A stretch of 5,986 nucleotides of DNA, taken from Phycisphaerae bacterium (GTDB lineage: Bacteria; Planctomycetota; Phycisphaerae; SM23-33). Positions 1-4,928 of this stretch are shown here, piece after piece. The notes under the pieces were generated by a model that was not told the DNA's origin, made no database searches, and saw nothing but the letters and a program-made list of their open reading frames with translations. Each line of letters starts with the position of its first letter. Position 1 is the stretch's first letter. Both the position numbers and the translations under genes were made by a program. The stretch covers positions 1 through 5,986 of the forward strand of contig JAUWQU010000272.1 in the NCBI GenBank assembly GCA_030610965.1, given 5' to 3'.

Positions 1-11
1 TGGGCGTCCTT

Positions 12-284
12 TCACTGGCTGCTGACGGTGGCGGTTCCGGTGGCTGGGGACACTGGGGAGTAGGCTCCGAGTTGGTCGCCAGGCGGGAAGTCGTGAAACC
101 ACCAATTATCGGGGTCTGTGGGCTGCTGGCCGACGGCGGCACTGATGACGAAGCCGCCGACAGGCTCGCAGTACCAGATCGACCAGCCGGGCGTCTGACG
201 GGTCCATGCGTGCTGTCCGCCGTAATCGCCTACTCGCTCAAAGAGACCGCTAGCATCGGGATTAAGCGTGCCCGATACCAGCAT
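12..284 (-). CDS. 90-residue GTL-P module protein, free-standing copy of the central module of the 334-residue protein
   Basis: Function unknown. The protein matches residues 136-219 of the 334-residue protein at the other end of the window: both begin with G-T-L-[SN]-P, continue with G-x-[YF] and an aromatic-rich middle containing W-Y or F-W steps, and end in A-T-G-T followed by A-T-x-S. From memory, modules of this kind (a GTL-P start, Gly/Tyr/Trp-rich strands and an A-T-G-T end) occur in phage-like environmental proteins, which would suit a beta-sandwich binding domain; I cannot check this. The ATG start overlaps the stop codon of the upstream 232-residue gene by one base (TGATG), so translation is probably coupled. 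An in-frame TTG one codon earlier is possible but less likely. No signal peptide or membrane segment is visible. The stop lies 11 bases from the window edge, so the gene is complete. Confidence 0.72.
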   Translation of the reverse strand: MLVSGTLNPDASGLFERVGDYGGQHAWTRQTPGWSIWYCEPVGGFVISAAVGQQPTDPDNWWFHDFPPGDQLGAYSPVSPATGTATVSSQ

Positions 285-982
285 CAAGGGGTCTCGGATT
301 CGATCTGCGCGATGTACGCGTTGCCGATGCGGCCTTCCGGGTCGATGTAGATTCCCGAGACGCTGATCATCTGGCCGTTCGAGAAACCAAGCGGGCTGGT
401 GAAGTCGGTCGGGAAGGTCGGGGCCGTGACGGCATCGCCGACAACGGTATTGAGATAGCGACGCTGGCCGCTGAGGGCGGTGCGGCCGATGTTCGTGGCA
501 CCGCGCATGTGGAAGATCATGCGGGCGTCGTCGACGTCCTTGTCGAAGGGCGCGGTGGGCTCGGCAATGGCAATGCCGAAGTCAGCGGCGTCCGCGGCAA
601 ACGTAAAGGTCGGCGTTCCGGCGTGGCCGTACGACGTGGGGGCCGGATCCTGGACGTCGTAGCCGCCCTGGACGAGGAGCGTGTTGAGCCGGACGAAGGC
701 GGCGAGTCCGGAGATCTGGGCGGCGGTGCCAACTTTGTTGGTCCAGGTTGTGTTGAAGGCGTAGGTTTTCCATGCCTCGCGTTCTTCCGCCGTAAGCGTG
801 GCCGACCAGTATTGGGTCAAGTACGACATAGCTGCGCGGACAAGGCCCTGGGCGGGGCTGCGCGGGTTTACGGGCTTCGGGGCGTTGCGGACGATCGCAC
901 CGCCTGAGCCGCGGCTGAAGCAGCAGCCGGCGATGCTGCCGCGAACGTCTGAGACGAGTCCGCCGTACTTCACGTTAGCCAT
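284..982 (-). CDS. 232-residue paralogous-family protein A (DUF6266-like architecture, function unknown)
   Basis: The N-terminal 100 residues align without a gap to those of the 334-residue protein with 39 identities: M-A-x-V-K at 1-5, G-G then V-R at 27-32, R-A-A-M at 49-52, W-S-A-T-L at 59-63, W71, T-Y-A at 73-75, G92 and A-A-F-V-R at 94-98. Residues about 125-232 look like a second, beta-rich domain ending in a D-P-E-G-R-I-G-N strand pair. The pattern of a basic, glycine-rich start, an R-x-x-P-K step and a C-terminal sandwich recalls DUF6266-type proteins, but this is from memory. The start at 982 is preferred over an in-frame ATG 42 bases upstream, because AGGAG lies 8 bases before it and because M-A-N-V-K aligns with the paralogue's start. 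The gene leads an operon with the 90-residue gene. A perfect 8-bp inverted repeat lies directly upstream of the ribosome binding site. Confidence 0.85.
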   Translation of the reverse strand: MANVKYGGLVSDVRGSIAGCCFSRGSGGAIVRNAPKPVNPRSPAQGLVRAAMSYLTQYWSATLTAEEREAWKTYAFNTTWTNKVGTAAQISGLAAFVRLNTLLVQGGYDVQDPAPTSYGHAGTPTFTFAADAADFGIAIAEPTAPFDKDVDDARMIFHMRGATNIGRTALSGQRRYLNTVVGDAVTAPTFPTDFTSPLGFSNGQMISVSGIYIDPEGRIGNAYIAQIESETP

Positions 983-990
983 AATGACGA

Positions 991-995
991 CTCCT
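991..995 (-). promoter_or_regulatory. Ribosome binding site of the left 232-residue gene
   Basis: AGGAG on the minus strand lies 8 bases upstream of the ATG at 982-980. It fixes the start at 982 and excludes the longer frame beginning at 1024. The 334-residue paralogue has AGGAG at the same distance. Confidence 0.7.
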
Positions 996-996
996 A

Positions 997-1019
997 GGGG
1001 TTGAGGTCGAGTCAACCCC
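997..1019. repeat. Perfect 8-bp inverted repeat abutting the ribosome binding site
   Basis: GGGGTTGA (997-1004) and TCAACCCC (1012-1019) are perfect inverted copies around a 7-base spacer. On the minus-strand transcript this hairpin would end one base before AGGAG. It could be a DNA operator or an RNA hairpin that limits access to the ribosome binding site. Confidence 0.5.
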
Positions 1020-1120
1020 AACATGTTGTGCCAAGGCGTGTCAAGAAGAATAAAGAAAAAATAGACTTATGGAGGGGTGTCAGCGGCAGCGCGCTGGTCT
1101 TCGGCGCAGTCGTTCAGAGC

Positions 1121-1142
1121 AAAAAAGCCGTTTGATGGCTTT
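1121..1142 (-). terminator. Intrinsic terminator, minus strand
   Basis: Read on the minus strand, AAAGCC, a 7-base loop and GGCTTT form a perfect 6-bp stem that runs into a run of T (1129-1121 reads GGCTTTTTT). It lies between the gene-free region and the left 232-residue gene, so it would end any transcript coming from the hairpin region or the rep operon. Confidence 0.65.
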
Positions 1143-1349
1143 GTCGGAAAAATGTTTGAGGCATGGCTTATGCAAACCTGGTGGATACGTGGTGCCGAAG
1201 TGTAGGTGAACGGCAGGCGAAGTGGCGGTGGCTTGTGCCGAGGATGGTGCATAGGGCGGGGTTGTGTCTGGCTGAACGGCTGCATTGGAAGTGATGAGAG
1301 TTTGTTTTTTTCTGAAAGCTGTTTTGTTTGTTGGTCGAAGTCGTGATGA

Positions 1350-1365
1350 AAAGCCGTGTGGCTTT
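1350..1365 (-). terminator. Second AAAGCC/GGCTTT hairpin, weak terminator-like
   Basis: This has the same 6-bp stem sequence as the terminator at 1124-1142, here with a 4-base loop, and is followed on the minus strand by only TTTTC (GGCTTTTC). It may be a first, leaky termination point or a structural element. Confidence 0.35.
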
Positions 1366-1394
1366 GCGGCTTTGGTTTCTGCTTGCCGTTTGTG

Positions 1395-1419
1395 CGGGCG
1401 GGGTGCAGCCCCCCGCCCG
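1395..1419. repeat. 9-bp GC-only inverted repeat
   Basis: CGGGCGGGG (1395-1403) and CCCCGCCCG (1411-1419) are perfect inverted copies around TGCAGCC. No T-run follows on either strand, so this is not an obvious terminator. Confidence 0.6.
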
Positions 1420-1447
1420 ATGCCGGGGGTGTGCCTTGACCGCGAGG

Positions 1448-1534
1448 GGCCGTTAGGCCTGGCCGCCGGACCGCGTGCGGAGTAGCCGGCGGCTGTATCG
1501 CCGGCTGCGAGCAATGCGGCCAGGCCAGGCCGTT
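1448..1534. repeat. 73-bp nested hairpin with 11-bp inverted ends, flanked by 7-bp direct repeats (MITE-like)
   Basis: GGCCTGGCCGC (1456-1466) and GCGGCCAGGCC (1516-1526) are perfect 11-bp inverted copies. Inside them lie a second perfect hairpin, AGCCGGCG (1484-1491) with CGCCGGCT (1499-1506), and a small CCG/CGG hairpin at 1471-1480, giving a possible three-way junction. One base outside each end lies the direct repeat GGCCGTT (1448-1454 and 1528-1534). Inverted ends inside an exact short direct repeat is the layout of a miniature inverted-repeat element with its target duplication. A palindromic RNA or origin element could look the same. Confidence 0.45.
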
Positions 1535-1707
1535 GGCGTGTCGGGGTCTCCCCAGGGGCTTTTCCGGCAGGGAGCGAAGCGACGCGGCCAGCGGCCGCCT
1601 CAAGCCACGGCGTCTTTGGCGAGATGCGGCGGCGGAGGGCTTGCGAGCACGGAGGCGAGCCGGAGCCGTGCGGCCGCAGGGAAGCGGCCGTTTCCGCAGC
1701 AAGGTCT

Positions 1708-1733
1708 AAGCCTGGGGGGACTCCGCCAGGCTT
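1708..1733. repeat. 8-bp inverted repeat
   Basis: AAGCCTGG (1708-1715) and CCAGGCTT (1726-1733) are perfect inverted copies. The 10-base loop can pair further through a G-run and a CC. Confidence 0.55.
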
Positions 1734-1754
1734 TCCGGTTTCGAGCAACGCGAG

Positions 1755-1784
1755 CGGGGCCAGTTGAGGCCCCGTGTTTTGTTC
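1755..1784 (+). terminator. Terminator-like hairpin, plus strand
   Basis: CGGGGCC (1755-1761) and GGCCCCG (1768-1774) form a perfect 7-bp stem around a 6-base loop, followed on the plus strand by TGTTTTGTTC. It has terminator form, but no plus-strand gene lies upstream. It might end a counter-transcribed RNA or simply be one of the structural hairpins. Confidence 0.35.
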
Positions 1785-1859
1785 GCGGGATCACGCGGTC
1801 GATGGCGAGGGCGTGCTGCACGCGGCATGACGCCGTGCTGTTCGGCGGCGGGCCGCGTG

Positions 1860-1895
1860 CCGATGGGGTTTTGGGGTGGGAGTCGGTCCCATCGG
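1860..1895. repeat. 8-bp inverted repeat with 20-base loop
   Basis: CCGATGGG (1860-1867) and CCCATCGG (1888-1895) are perfect inverted copies. Confidence 0.45.
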
Positions 1896-1963
1896 TTCCG
1901 ACGGGGTGGGGTCGCTGCGCCGAAGGCGAGCCAAGAACCAAAAGATCGTGAAACGTAGAGAAT

Positions 1964-2004
1964 CGGGGGCCAGCCCCCGTAACCCCCGGAGGTTTTCGAG
2001 GGGG
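1964..2004. repeat. Two adjacent GC hairpins (candidate origin or nick region)
   Basis: CGGGGG/CCCCCG (1964-1969 and 1974-1979) with a CCAG loop is followed three bases later by CCCCC/GGGGG (1983-1987 and 2000-2004) with a 12-base loop. Paired short hairpins next to a longer one (2010-2086) would suit a rolling-circle double-strand origin or a transfer origin. I recognise no nick-site consensus. Confidence 0.4.
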
Positions 2005-2009
2005 CCGTT

Positions 2010-2086
2010 CGATGCAGAGTAGGGCGAAGGCCACGGCCAGCCTCGGCCGTGACCTTCCGGGTGAGGACACGCTTACCCTTGCATCG
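2010..2086. repeat. 77-base extended imperfect hairpin
   Basis: The base is CGATGCA (2010-2016) paired with TGCATCG (2080-2086), then AGGG/CCCT. A 13-position upper stem with a single mismatch follows: GAAGG plus CACGGCC (2026-2038) against GGCCGTG plus CCTTC (2045-2057), closed by the loop AGCCTC. The 3' side has an 18-base internal bulge. It is the longest foldable element in the window and lies 60-130 bases downstream of the minus-strand promoter. Confidence 0.5.
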
Positions 2087-2150
2087 TCCGGCAGCGCCTG
2101 ATTCTCGGGTTCGTCTCCACGATTGCCCTGTGTTCCAGGCGATGGCTTGG

Positions 2151-2179
2151 AGTCTAGCGGTCGGTTGTGGGGGTGTCAA
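2151..2179 (-). promoter_or_regulatory. Sigma70-type promoter, minus strand
   Basis: There is a perfect TTGACA -35 box (2179-2174), a spacer of exactly 17 bases, and TAGACT as -10 (2156-2151; four of six consensus bases, including the conserved first TA and final T). Start of transcription would be near 2144. It lies about 160 bases past the stop of the RMF-like gene and points into the hairpin region rather than at a protein gene. Confidence 0.5.
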
Positions 2180-2339
2180 GGGGAAACCGTCGAGAAGGGG
2201 CCTGGCTTGGGGCTGGAGGATTGGAGCAATCCAGGGTGGTGGGGGTCGGAAGGGGGAGAGATCGTCCAGCAGACGCCGGCACAGGAGGTCTGTCGGCGAC
2301 GTGGCGGGGCGTGTTGGCTGAAATCCGGCGTTTCCTCGT

Positions 2340-2543
2340 TTATTGCTCGGACACCATTTGAATCGGTTTGTCTTCTGAGGGCTCTGGGATGGCCAAGAGC
2401 GGGGGATGATGCTTGAACCAGAGCCGATGGCCGAGCTTCCAATAGGCGATGCTGGCTGCTTTGTGGTAGGGGCAGGACGTGATGGGCTGGCCGTGGGCGG
2501 CCGCACGGCTGCCGGCGAACTGGCAGGCCTGGGAATGCATCAT
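2340..2543 (-). CDS. RMF-like small protein (ribosome modulation factor / CrpP-type)
   Basis: The 67-residue protein carries G18-x5-C24-P25-Y26-x8-W35-x2-G38, which is the residue set and spacing I recall for E. coli ribosome modulation factor, including the C-P-Y step. A basic, aromatic stretch follows (R40, W42, F43, K44, H45, H46). RMF binds the ribosome and drives 70S particles into inactive 100S dimers in stationary phase. RMF-like proteins also occur on plasmids and phages (the CrpP group), where their role is less clear. The family is usually about 55-70 residues, so length fits. It starts 4 bases after the stop of the membrane-protein gene, with GAGG 7 bases before the ATG. A second ATG directly follows, so the protein may start at Met2. 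The 20-residue proline-rich tail after H46 is an extra. The alternative is chance resemblance in a short, Cys/His/Trp-containing protein. Confidence 0.62.
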   Translation of the reverse strand: MMHSQACQFAGSRAAAHGQPITSCPYHKAASIAYWKLGHRLWFKHHPPLLAIPEPSEDKPIQMVSEQ

Positions 2544-2547
2544 GACA

Positions 2548-2850
2548 TTACCTCGCGGGTTGGGTTGCCGGCGGCGCCGGCGGGTTGACGTGGTAGGAGC
2601 TGACGGTCTGGCCGATCGGGGTCAGGATGTCGAGGCGCCACGTGTAGACCTTGCCGTCGAGGTCGGTTGTGGCCATGCAGCCCTGGGCGAAGATGAGCAA
2701 CATGAGCACGAGCAGGATGGCCAGGCCCGCGGCCGTCAAGCGGTGCTTGAGCGACGTGCCCTTGTCGAGGATGCCAGGGGCGAGCATGTCAACAGCGCCG
2801 CCGGCGACGTACACGAGTGCTCTCAGCAGTTCGAGGATGAGCGTTTTCAT
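2548..2850 (-). CDS. 100-residue single-span membrane protein or lipoprotein
   Basis: Not recognised as a known family. Residues 1-25 are moderately hydrophobic. K35-H36-R37 precede a strong membrane segment at about 38-57 that ends Q56-G57-C58. The G-C after the hydrophobic run resembles a lipobox (A-Q-G-C), though Ala at -3 is weak and a 57-residue signal would be too long. Starting at the internal Met22 would give a more normal signal of about 36 residues. The remaining 42 residues end in a proline-rich tail (P-P-A-P-P). A short Pro-rich lipoprotein recalls phage outer-membrane spanins, but that is only a resemblance. It starts 11 bases after the rep-linked 232-residue gene with AAGG 7 bases upstream, and the RMF-like gene follows after 4 bases, so it sits in the rep operon. 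It may anchor that operon's products at the envelope. Confidence 0.72.
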   Translation of the reverse strand: MKTLILELLRALVYVAGGAVDMLAPGILDKGTSLKHRLTAAGLAILLVLMLLIFAQGCMATTDLDGKVYTWRLDILTPIGQTVSSYHVNPPAPPATQPAR

Positions 2851-2861
2851 GGTGGGGCCTT

Positions 2862-3560
2862 TCAGGTCGCTACGACCTCTCGGAGATAGTTGCGCACGCC
2901 GCGTCTGGCGACGTAGGAGCGTACCAGAAGCTGTACGGTCTCGCCAGCAGCGAACGGCCATTTGGGCGGGAACGTGAAGTTCCAGGTGAGGGTAGTACTG
3001 CTGGGCGGGACGTGGTAGCCGGTCAGGTGGGTCTGTCTGAACATGCCCGGTTTGTCATTGAACTTCGGGTTGATGTGGAAGGCGGCGACGATGCACTCGC
3101 CGTATATGTTGACGTACGTGGCAAGCTCGTACGATATCTTGATGATCTGGGTCGAGGCCACGGCGGAGACCAGAAGTAGATCGTATGGGTAGCCCTGGTG
3201 CGGCGGGATCCCGGGCAACTTGGGCCAGGTCGTGAACCAGAGGTGACTGAAGTAGTAATTCGAGAAGAGGTCCCATCCGTTGGCGGGGCATGGGTTGGTC
3301 AACGGGCGTCGGGCGGTTTGGTCTGCGGCCAGGGCTTTCCATCCGGCCTTGTGGCTGGCGTCCAGGGCGAAGTTCCAGGCGTCGGCTGTCAGGCGAATGG
3401 CGTAGGTGAAGCGGCGGTAGTGATCGCTCGGCGGGCCGCGTTTCGGCACCTGGCGAATCGTGGCCGTCGTACCATCCTCGTGAAGTTGACCTACGAAGCC
3501 GCCGAGCTTCGACGGCGACCATGGGGGATACTGAGTCGAGGCGAGAAGAACGAGCGGCAT
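2862..3560 (-). CDS. 232-residue paralogous-family protein B, coupled to rep
   Basis: A divergent relative of the left 232-residue and the 334-residue proteins, and exactly as long as the former. It keeps R36-x-x-P39-K40, then W62-x3-L66-x4-K71-x2-W74-x3-A78, the same spacing as W59, L63, R68, W71 and A75 in the paralogues, and then G95-x3-F99. The C-terminal third (about 155-232) is again beta-rich and ends with basic residues (V-A-R-R-G-V-R), comparable to the G-R-I-G-N end of protein A. Function is unknown, and no signal peptide is visible. The ATG overlaps the rep stop codon by one base (TGATG), with GAGG 7 bases upstream, so it is very likely translated from rep mRNA. An in-frame extension to 3623 exists but would overlap rep by 60 bases and has no homologous residues. 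Confidence 0.8.
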   Translation of the reverse strand: MPLVLLASTQYPPWSPSKLGGFVGQLHEDGTTATIRQVPKRGPPSDHYRRFTYAIRLTADAWNFALDASHKAGWKALAADQTARRPLTNPCPANGWDLFSNYYFSHLWFTTWPKLPGIPPHQGYPYDLLLVSAVASTQIIKISYELATYVNIYGECIVAAFHINPKFNDKPGMFRQTHLTGYHVPPSSTTLTWNFTFPPKWPFAAGETVQLLVRSYVARRGVRNYLREVVAT

Positions 3561-4789
3561 CAGGAAGCCTCGCGGTAGACAGGGAAGAGCCTGCCGGTTT
3601 TGGGGGCCTGTTTGGGTGCGCACTTCTGAAGCTCTTTGGCGACTTTCGCGGCCGTTAGGGCTTTCGCCTGGCGAAGTATCTCAACCTCGAGTTTCTGCCG
3701 GTCTGGTACCGCCGCCGGCGGTCCTCGAGGTGGGCCACGGCCGTTGACGTGGCGGTGGGTTTCTGACGTCGGGCCCCGTGGGGTTTCGGGGTCCGGGTGA
3801 AGCTGCGGAAACTGGTGATAGATGTACCGTCCGAGGTCCGGCCAGCGGGCGGCGATCGCAACTAGCATGGCGGCGGCGGGGGCCACGTCGCGAGAGGCTT
3901 GCCAGGCGAGCTGCGTCAAGCTGAAAGTCGGTAGCTTCTGGCGCTTGAGCTCGTCCGGCTTTTCCGCTACGGGTTCGGGCGGGAACTTCTTGCCGAACGT
4001 GTGAAGCATCTGCATCCCATGGACGGCGGCGGCGAACTGCTGAAGGGTGGAATCGAGCCACGAATCGCTGTCGGCGGGCTTGATAACGTAGGTGGCCAGT
4101 TCCCTGGCCATCTTGATCGGGTCGTGTACGTCCTGGATCCAGACAATGTCGCTACCCTTGGTAATACTGTGCCATATGTACCTCAAGCGTTTTTGGGCGA
4201 GGTAGTCTCCGTCATAGATGATGTGCAGGTGCGGGTGGAATAATCCGGTCCGCGTGTTGACCGTCGCCTCGCGGGTGTAGACACCGTTGATGATGTGCGG
4301 CCGCACGTCGGGATGGATCCTCAACTTGCGGAACCACTTGGCAAGTTGCCGGTATTGGGCCTTGAGGTCGAGGTCCATCGACTTGACGGTTAGGACGATC
4401 GTTCGGGGGTGTTTCATGAGGCGAATTAGCCGCTCGATCTTGGTGGCCAGGCGTTGGCTTCGGCGGCGTTGGCAGAAGGGGCAGAAGCGACTCTTACAGG
4501 CATGGGTCAGACGGCGTACGGTCTGGTTGTCAGAGTCGATCTCGAAGTCGACGTATGACCCGCAACCGGCCATGCGGAAAGCCTGCTTCTGGAGCGCTTC
4601 GATTTCCGATGCGGCGAAGACCTGCAGGATGCGGTCGCGGGCGTTTTGGTGTCTTTCGTGGATCGCATCCTGGAGGGCGGTCTGTGGGGGCAAGTCGATG
4701 AGAGGGACGGCCAGGGATGGATTCGGCGCGGGCTCGGCCGTTGGTGGGCCTGGGAAGGTATCTCGTCGCGTTATAGGTCCGCGTGCCAT
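3560..4789 (-). CDS. rep: Rolling-circle replication initiator, HUH endonuclease (Rep_1-like)
   Basis: A 409-residue initiator that should nick one strand at the origin, stay attached through a tyrosine and prime rolling-circle replication. In order: a disordered, proline-rich start (1-35); C98-x4-C103-x2-C106 followed by R-R-R, a probable zinc-binding knuckle typical of Rep_1 and related proteins; the motif-1 strand I-V-L-T-V-K (131-136); the metal-binding HUH motif H187-L-H189 in F-H-P-H-L-H; and the catalytic motif Y234-x2-K237 in A-T-Y-V-I-K. Only one catalytic Tyr is present, as in plasmid-type (pUB110/pC194) initiators. The tail (290-409) is proline- and lysine-rich and not recognised. 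The ATG at 4789 is chosen because the frame upstream overlaps the 334-residue gene and turns into Arg/Pro-rich sequence. The ribosome binding site is weak (GAAAGAG about 14 bases upstream). It leads a four-gene operon and follows a terminator. Confidence 0.88.
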   Translation of the reverse strand: MARGPITRRDTFPGPPTAEPAPNPSLAVPLIDLPPQTALQDAIHERHQNARDRILQVFAASEIEALQKQAFRMAGCGSYVDFEIDSDNQTVRRLTHACKSRFCPFCQRRRSQRLATKIERLIRLMKHPRTIVLTVKSMDLDLKAQYRQLAKWFRKLRIHPDVRPHIINGVYTREATVNTRTGLFHPHLHIIYDGDYLAQKRLRYIWHSITKGSDIVWIQDVHDPIKMARELATYVIKPADSDSWLDSTLQQFAAAVHGMQMLHTFGKKFPPEPVAEKPDELKRQKLPTFSLTQLAWQASRDVAPAAAMLVAIAARWPDLGRYIYHQFPQLHPDPETPRGPTSETHRHVNGRGPPRGPPAAVPDRQKLEVEILRQAKALTAAKVAKELQKCAPKQAPKTGRLFPVYREAS

Positions 4790-4825
4790 CGGTCGGTTAC
4801 GAACTCTTTCTAGGGCTTGCACTGA

Positions 4826-4860
4826 AGAAAACAGAAACAGCAGCCGCTTTCGCGGCCTGC
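4826..4860 (-). terminator. Intrinsic terminator between the 334-residue gene and rep
   Basis: On the minus strand GCA, a bulged G, GCCGC, the loop GAAA, then GCGGC and TGC form an 8-bp stem capped by a GNRA tetraloop, followed by a T-rich stretch (TGTTTCTGTTTTC). It ends about 37 bases before the rep start, so rep would need read-through or a promoter within that gap; I see no clear one. A 10-bp palindrome TTGCCGGCAA (4913-4922) lies just after the upstream stop codon. Confidence 0.55.
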
Positions 4861-4928
4861 CGGCAGGACGTGCACGATCGTTACCTGGTAAGGGTTGGGG
4901 TTTTGTTCGTGGTTGCCGGCAAACAGGG

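Larger units (their letters stand above)
1121..2144 (-). ncRNA. Candidate large structured non-coding RNA
   Basis: A TTGACA-17-TAGACT promoter (2179-2151) would start a minus-strand transcript near 2144. The first strong intrinsic terminator on that strand is at 1142-1121, with a weaker twin at 1365-1350, so the RNA would be about 0.8-1.0 kb. No credible protein is encoded between them, but about ten perfect inverted repeats of 5-11 bp are. Possible roles are a large ornate RNA, a replication primer or an untranslated leader. This is an inference from promoter, terminator and hairpin placement only. The hairpins might instead act as DNA, for example in the origin or in packaging. Confidence 0.25.
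1020..2339. other. Gene-free, hairpin-dense region (candidate origin and/or structured RNA locus)
   Basis: No credible protein gene lies here on either strand. The open frames present are rich in Arg, Pro, Ser and Ala, lack ribosome binding sites and run straight through the hairpins. The main inverted repeats are listed separately. Smaller ones include GCGGCC/GGCCGC at 1584-1598, GCACGG/CCGTGC at 1647-1671, GCGTG/CACGC at 1811-1823, CGCC/GGCG at 1918-1928 and GGATTG/CAATCC at 2218-2232. The part at 1045-1380 is richer in A+T, with T-rich runs on the plus strand. The part at 2090-2340 is strongly G-rich on the plus strand and has few hairpins. A strong promoter (2179-2151) and a terminator (1142-1121), both minus strand, bracket most of it. 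This is where I would place the double-strand or single-strand origin of the rolling-circle replicon, but I find no known nick-site sequence. Confidence 0.55.

Noticed and set aside
1039..1044. TTGACA on the minus strand with a T-rich stretch upstream, as a promoter for the left 232-residue gene
   Set aside because: No acceptable -10 box at 16-19 bases; the matching position is TTGGGG. A sigma54-like TTGGCAC nearby also lacks a correctly spaced -12 GC.
1305..1311. Run of seven T on the plus strand as a terminator
   Set aside because: No stable hairpin directly precedes it.
1452..1458. GTTAGGC, matching the integron attC core GTTRRRY
   Set aside because: No RYYYAAC partner at the right distance, no integrase and no cassette array.
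1067..2506. Several long open frames on both strands (for example minus 1748-1080, minus 2506-1706, plus 1475-1951)
   Set aside because: They are rich in Arg, Pro, Ser and Ala, have no ribosome binding sites, overlap each other in different frames, run through perfect hairpins and resemble no family. High G+C makes such frames common.
4079..4087. CTTGATAAC on the plus strand inside rep, resembling the nick-site core of pC194 or phiX174-type origins
   Set aside because: It is explained by the codons of the conserved Y-V-I-K-P motif and has no hairpin around it. Possible, as in phiX174 where the origin lies in the initiator gene, but not supported.
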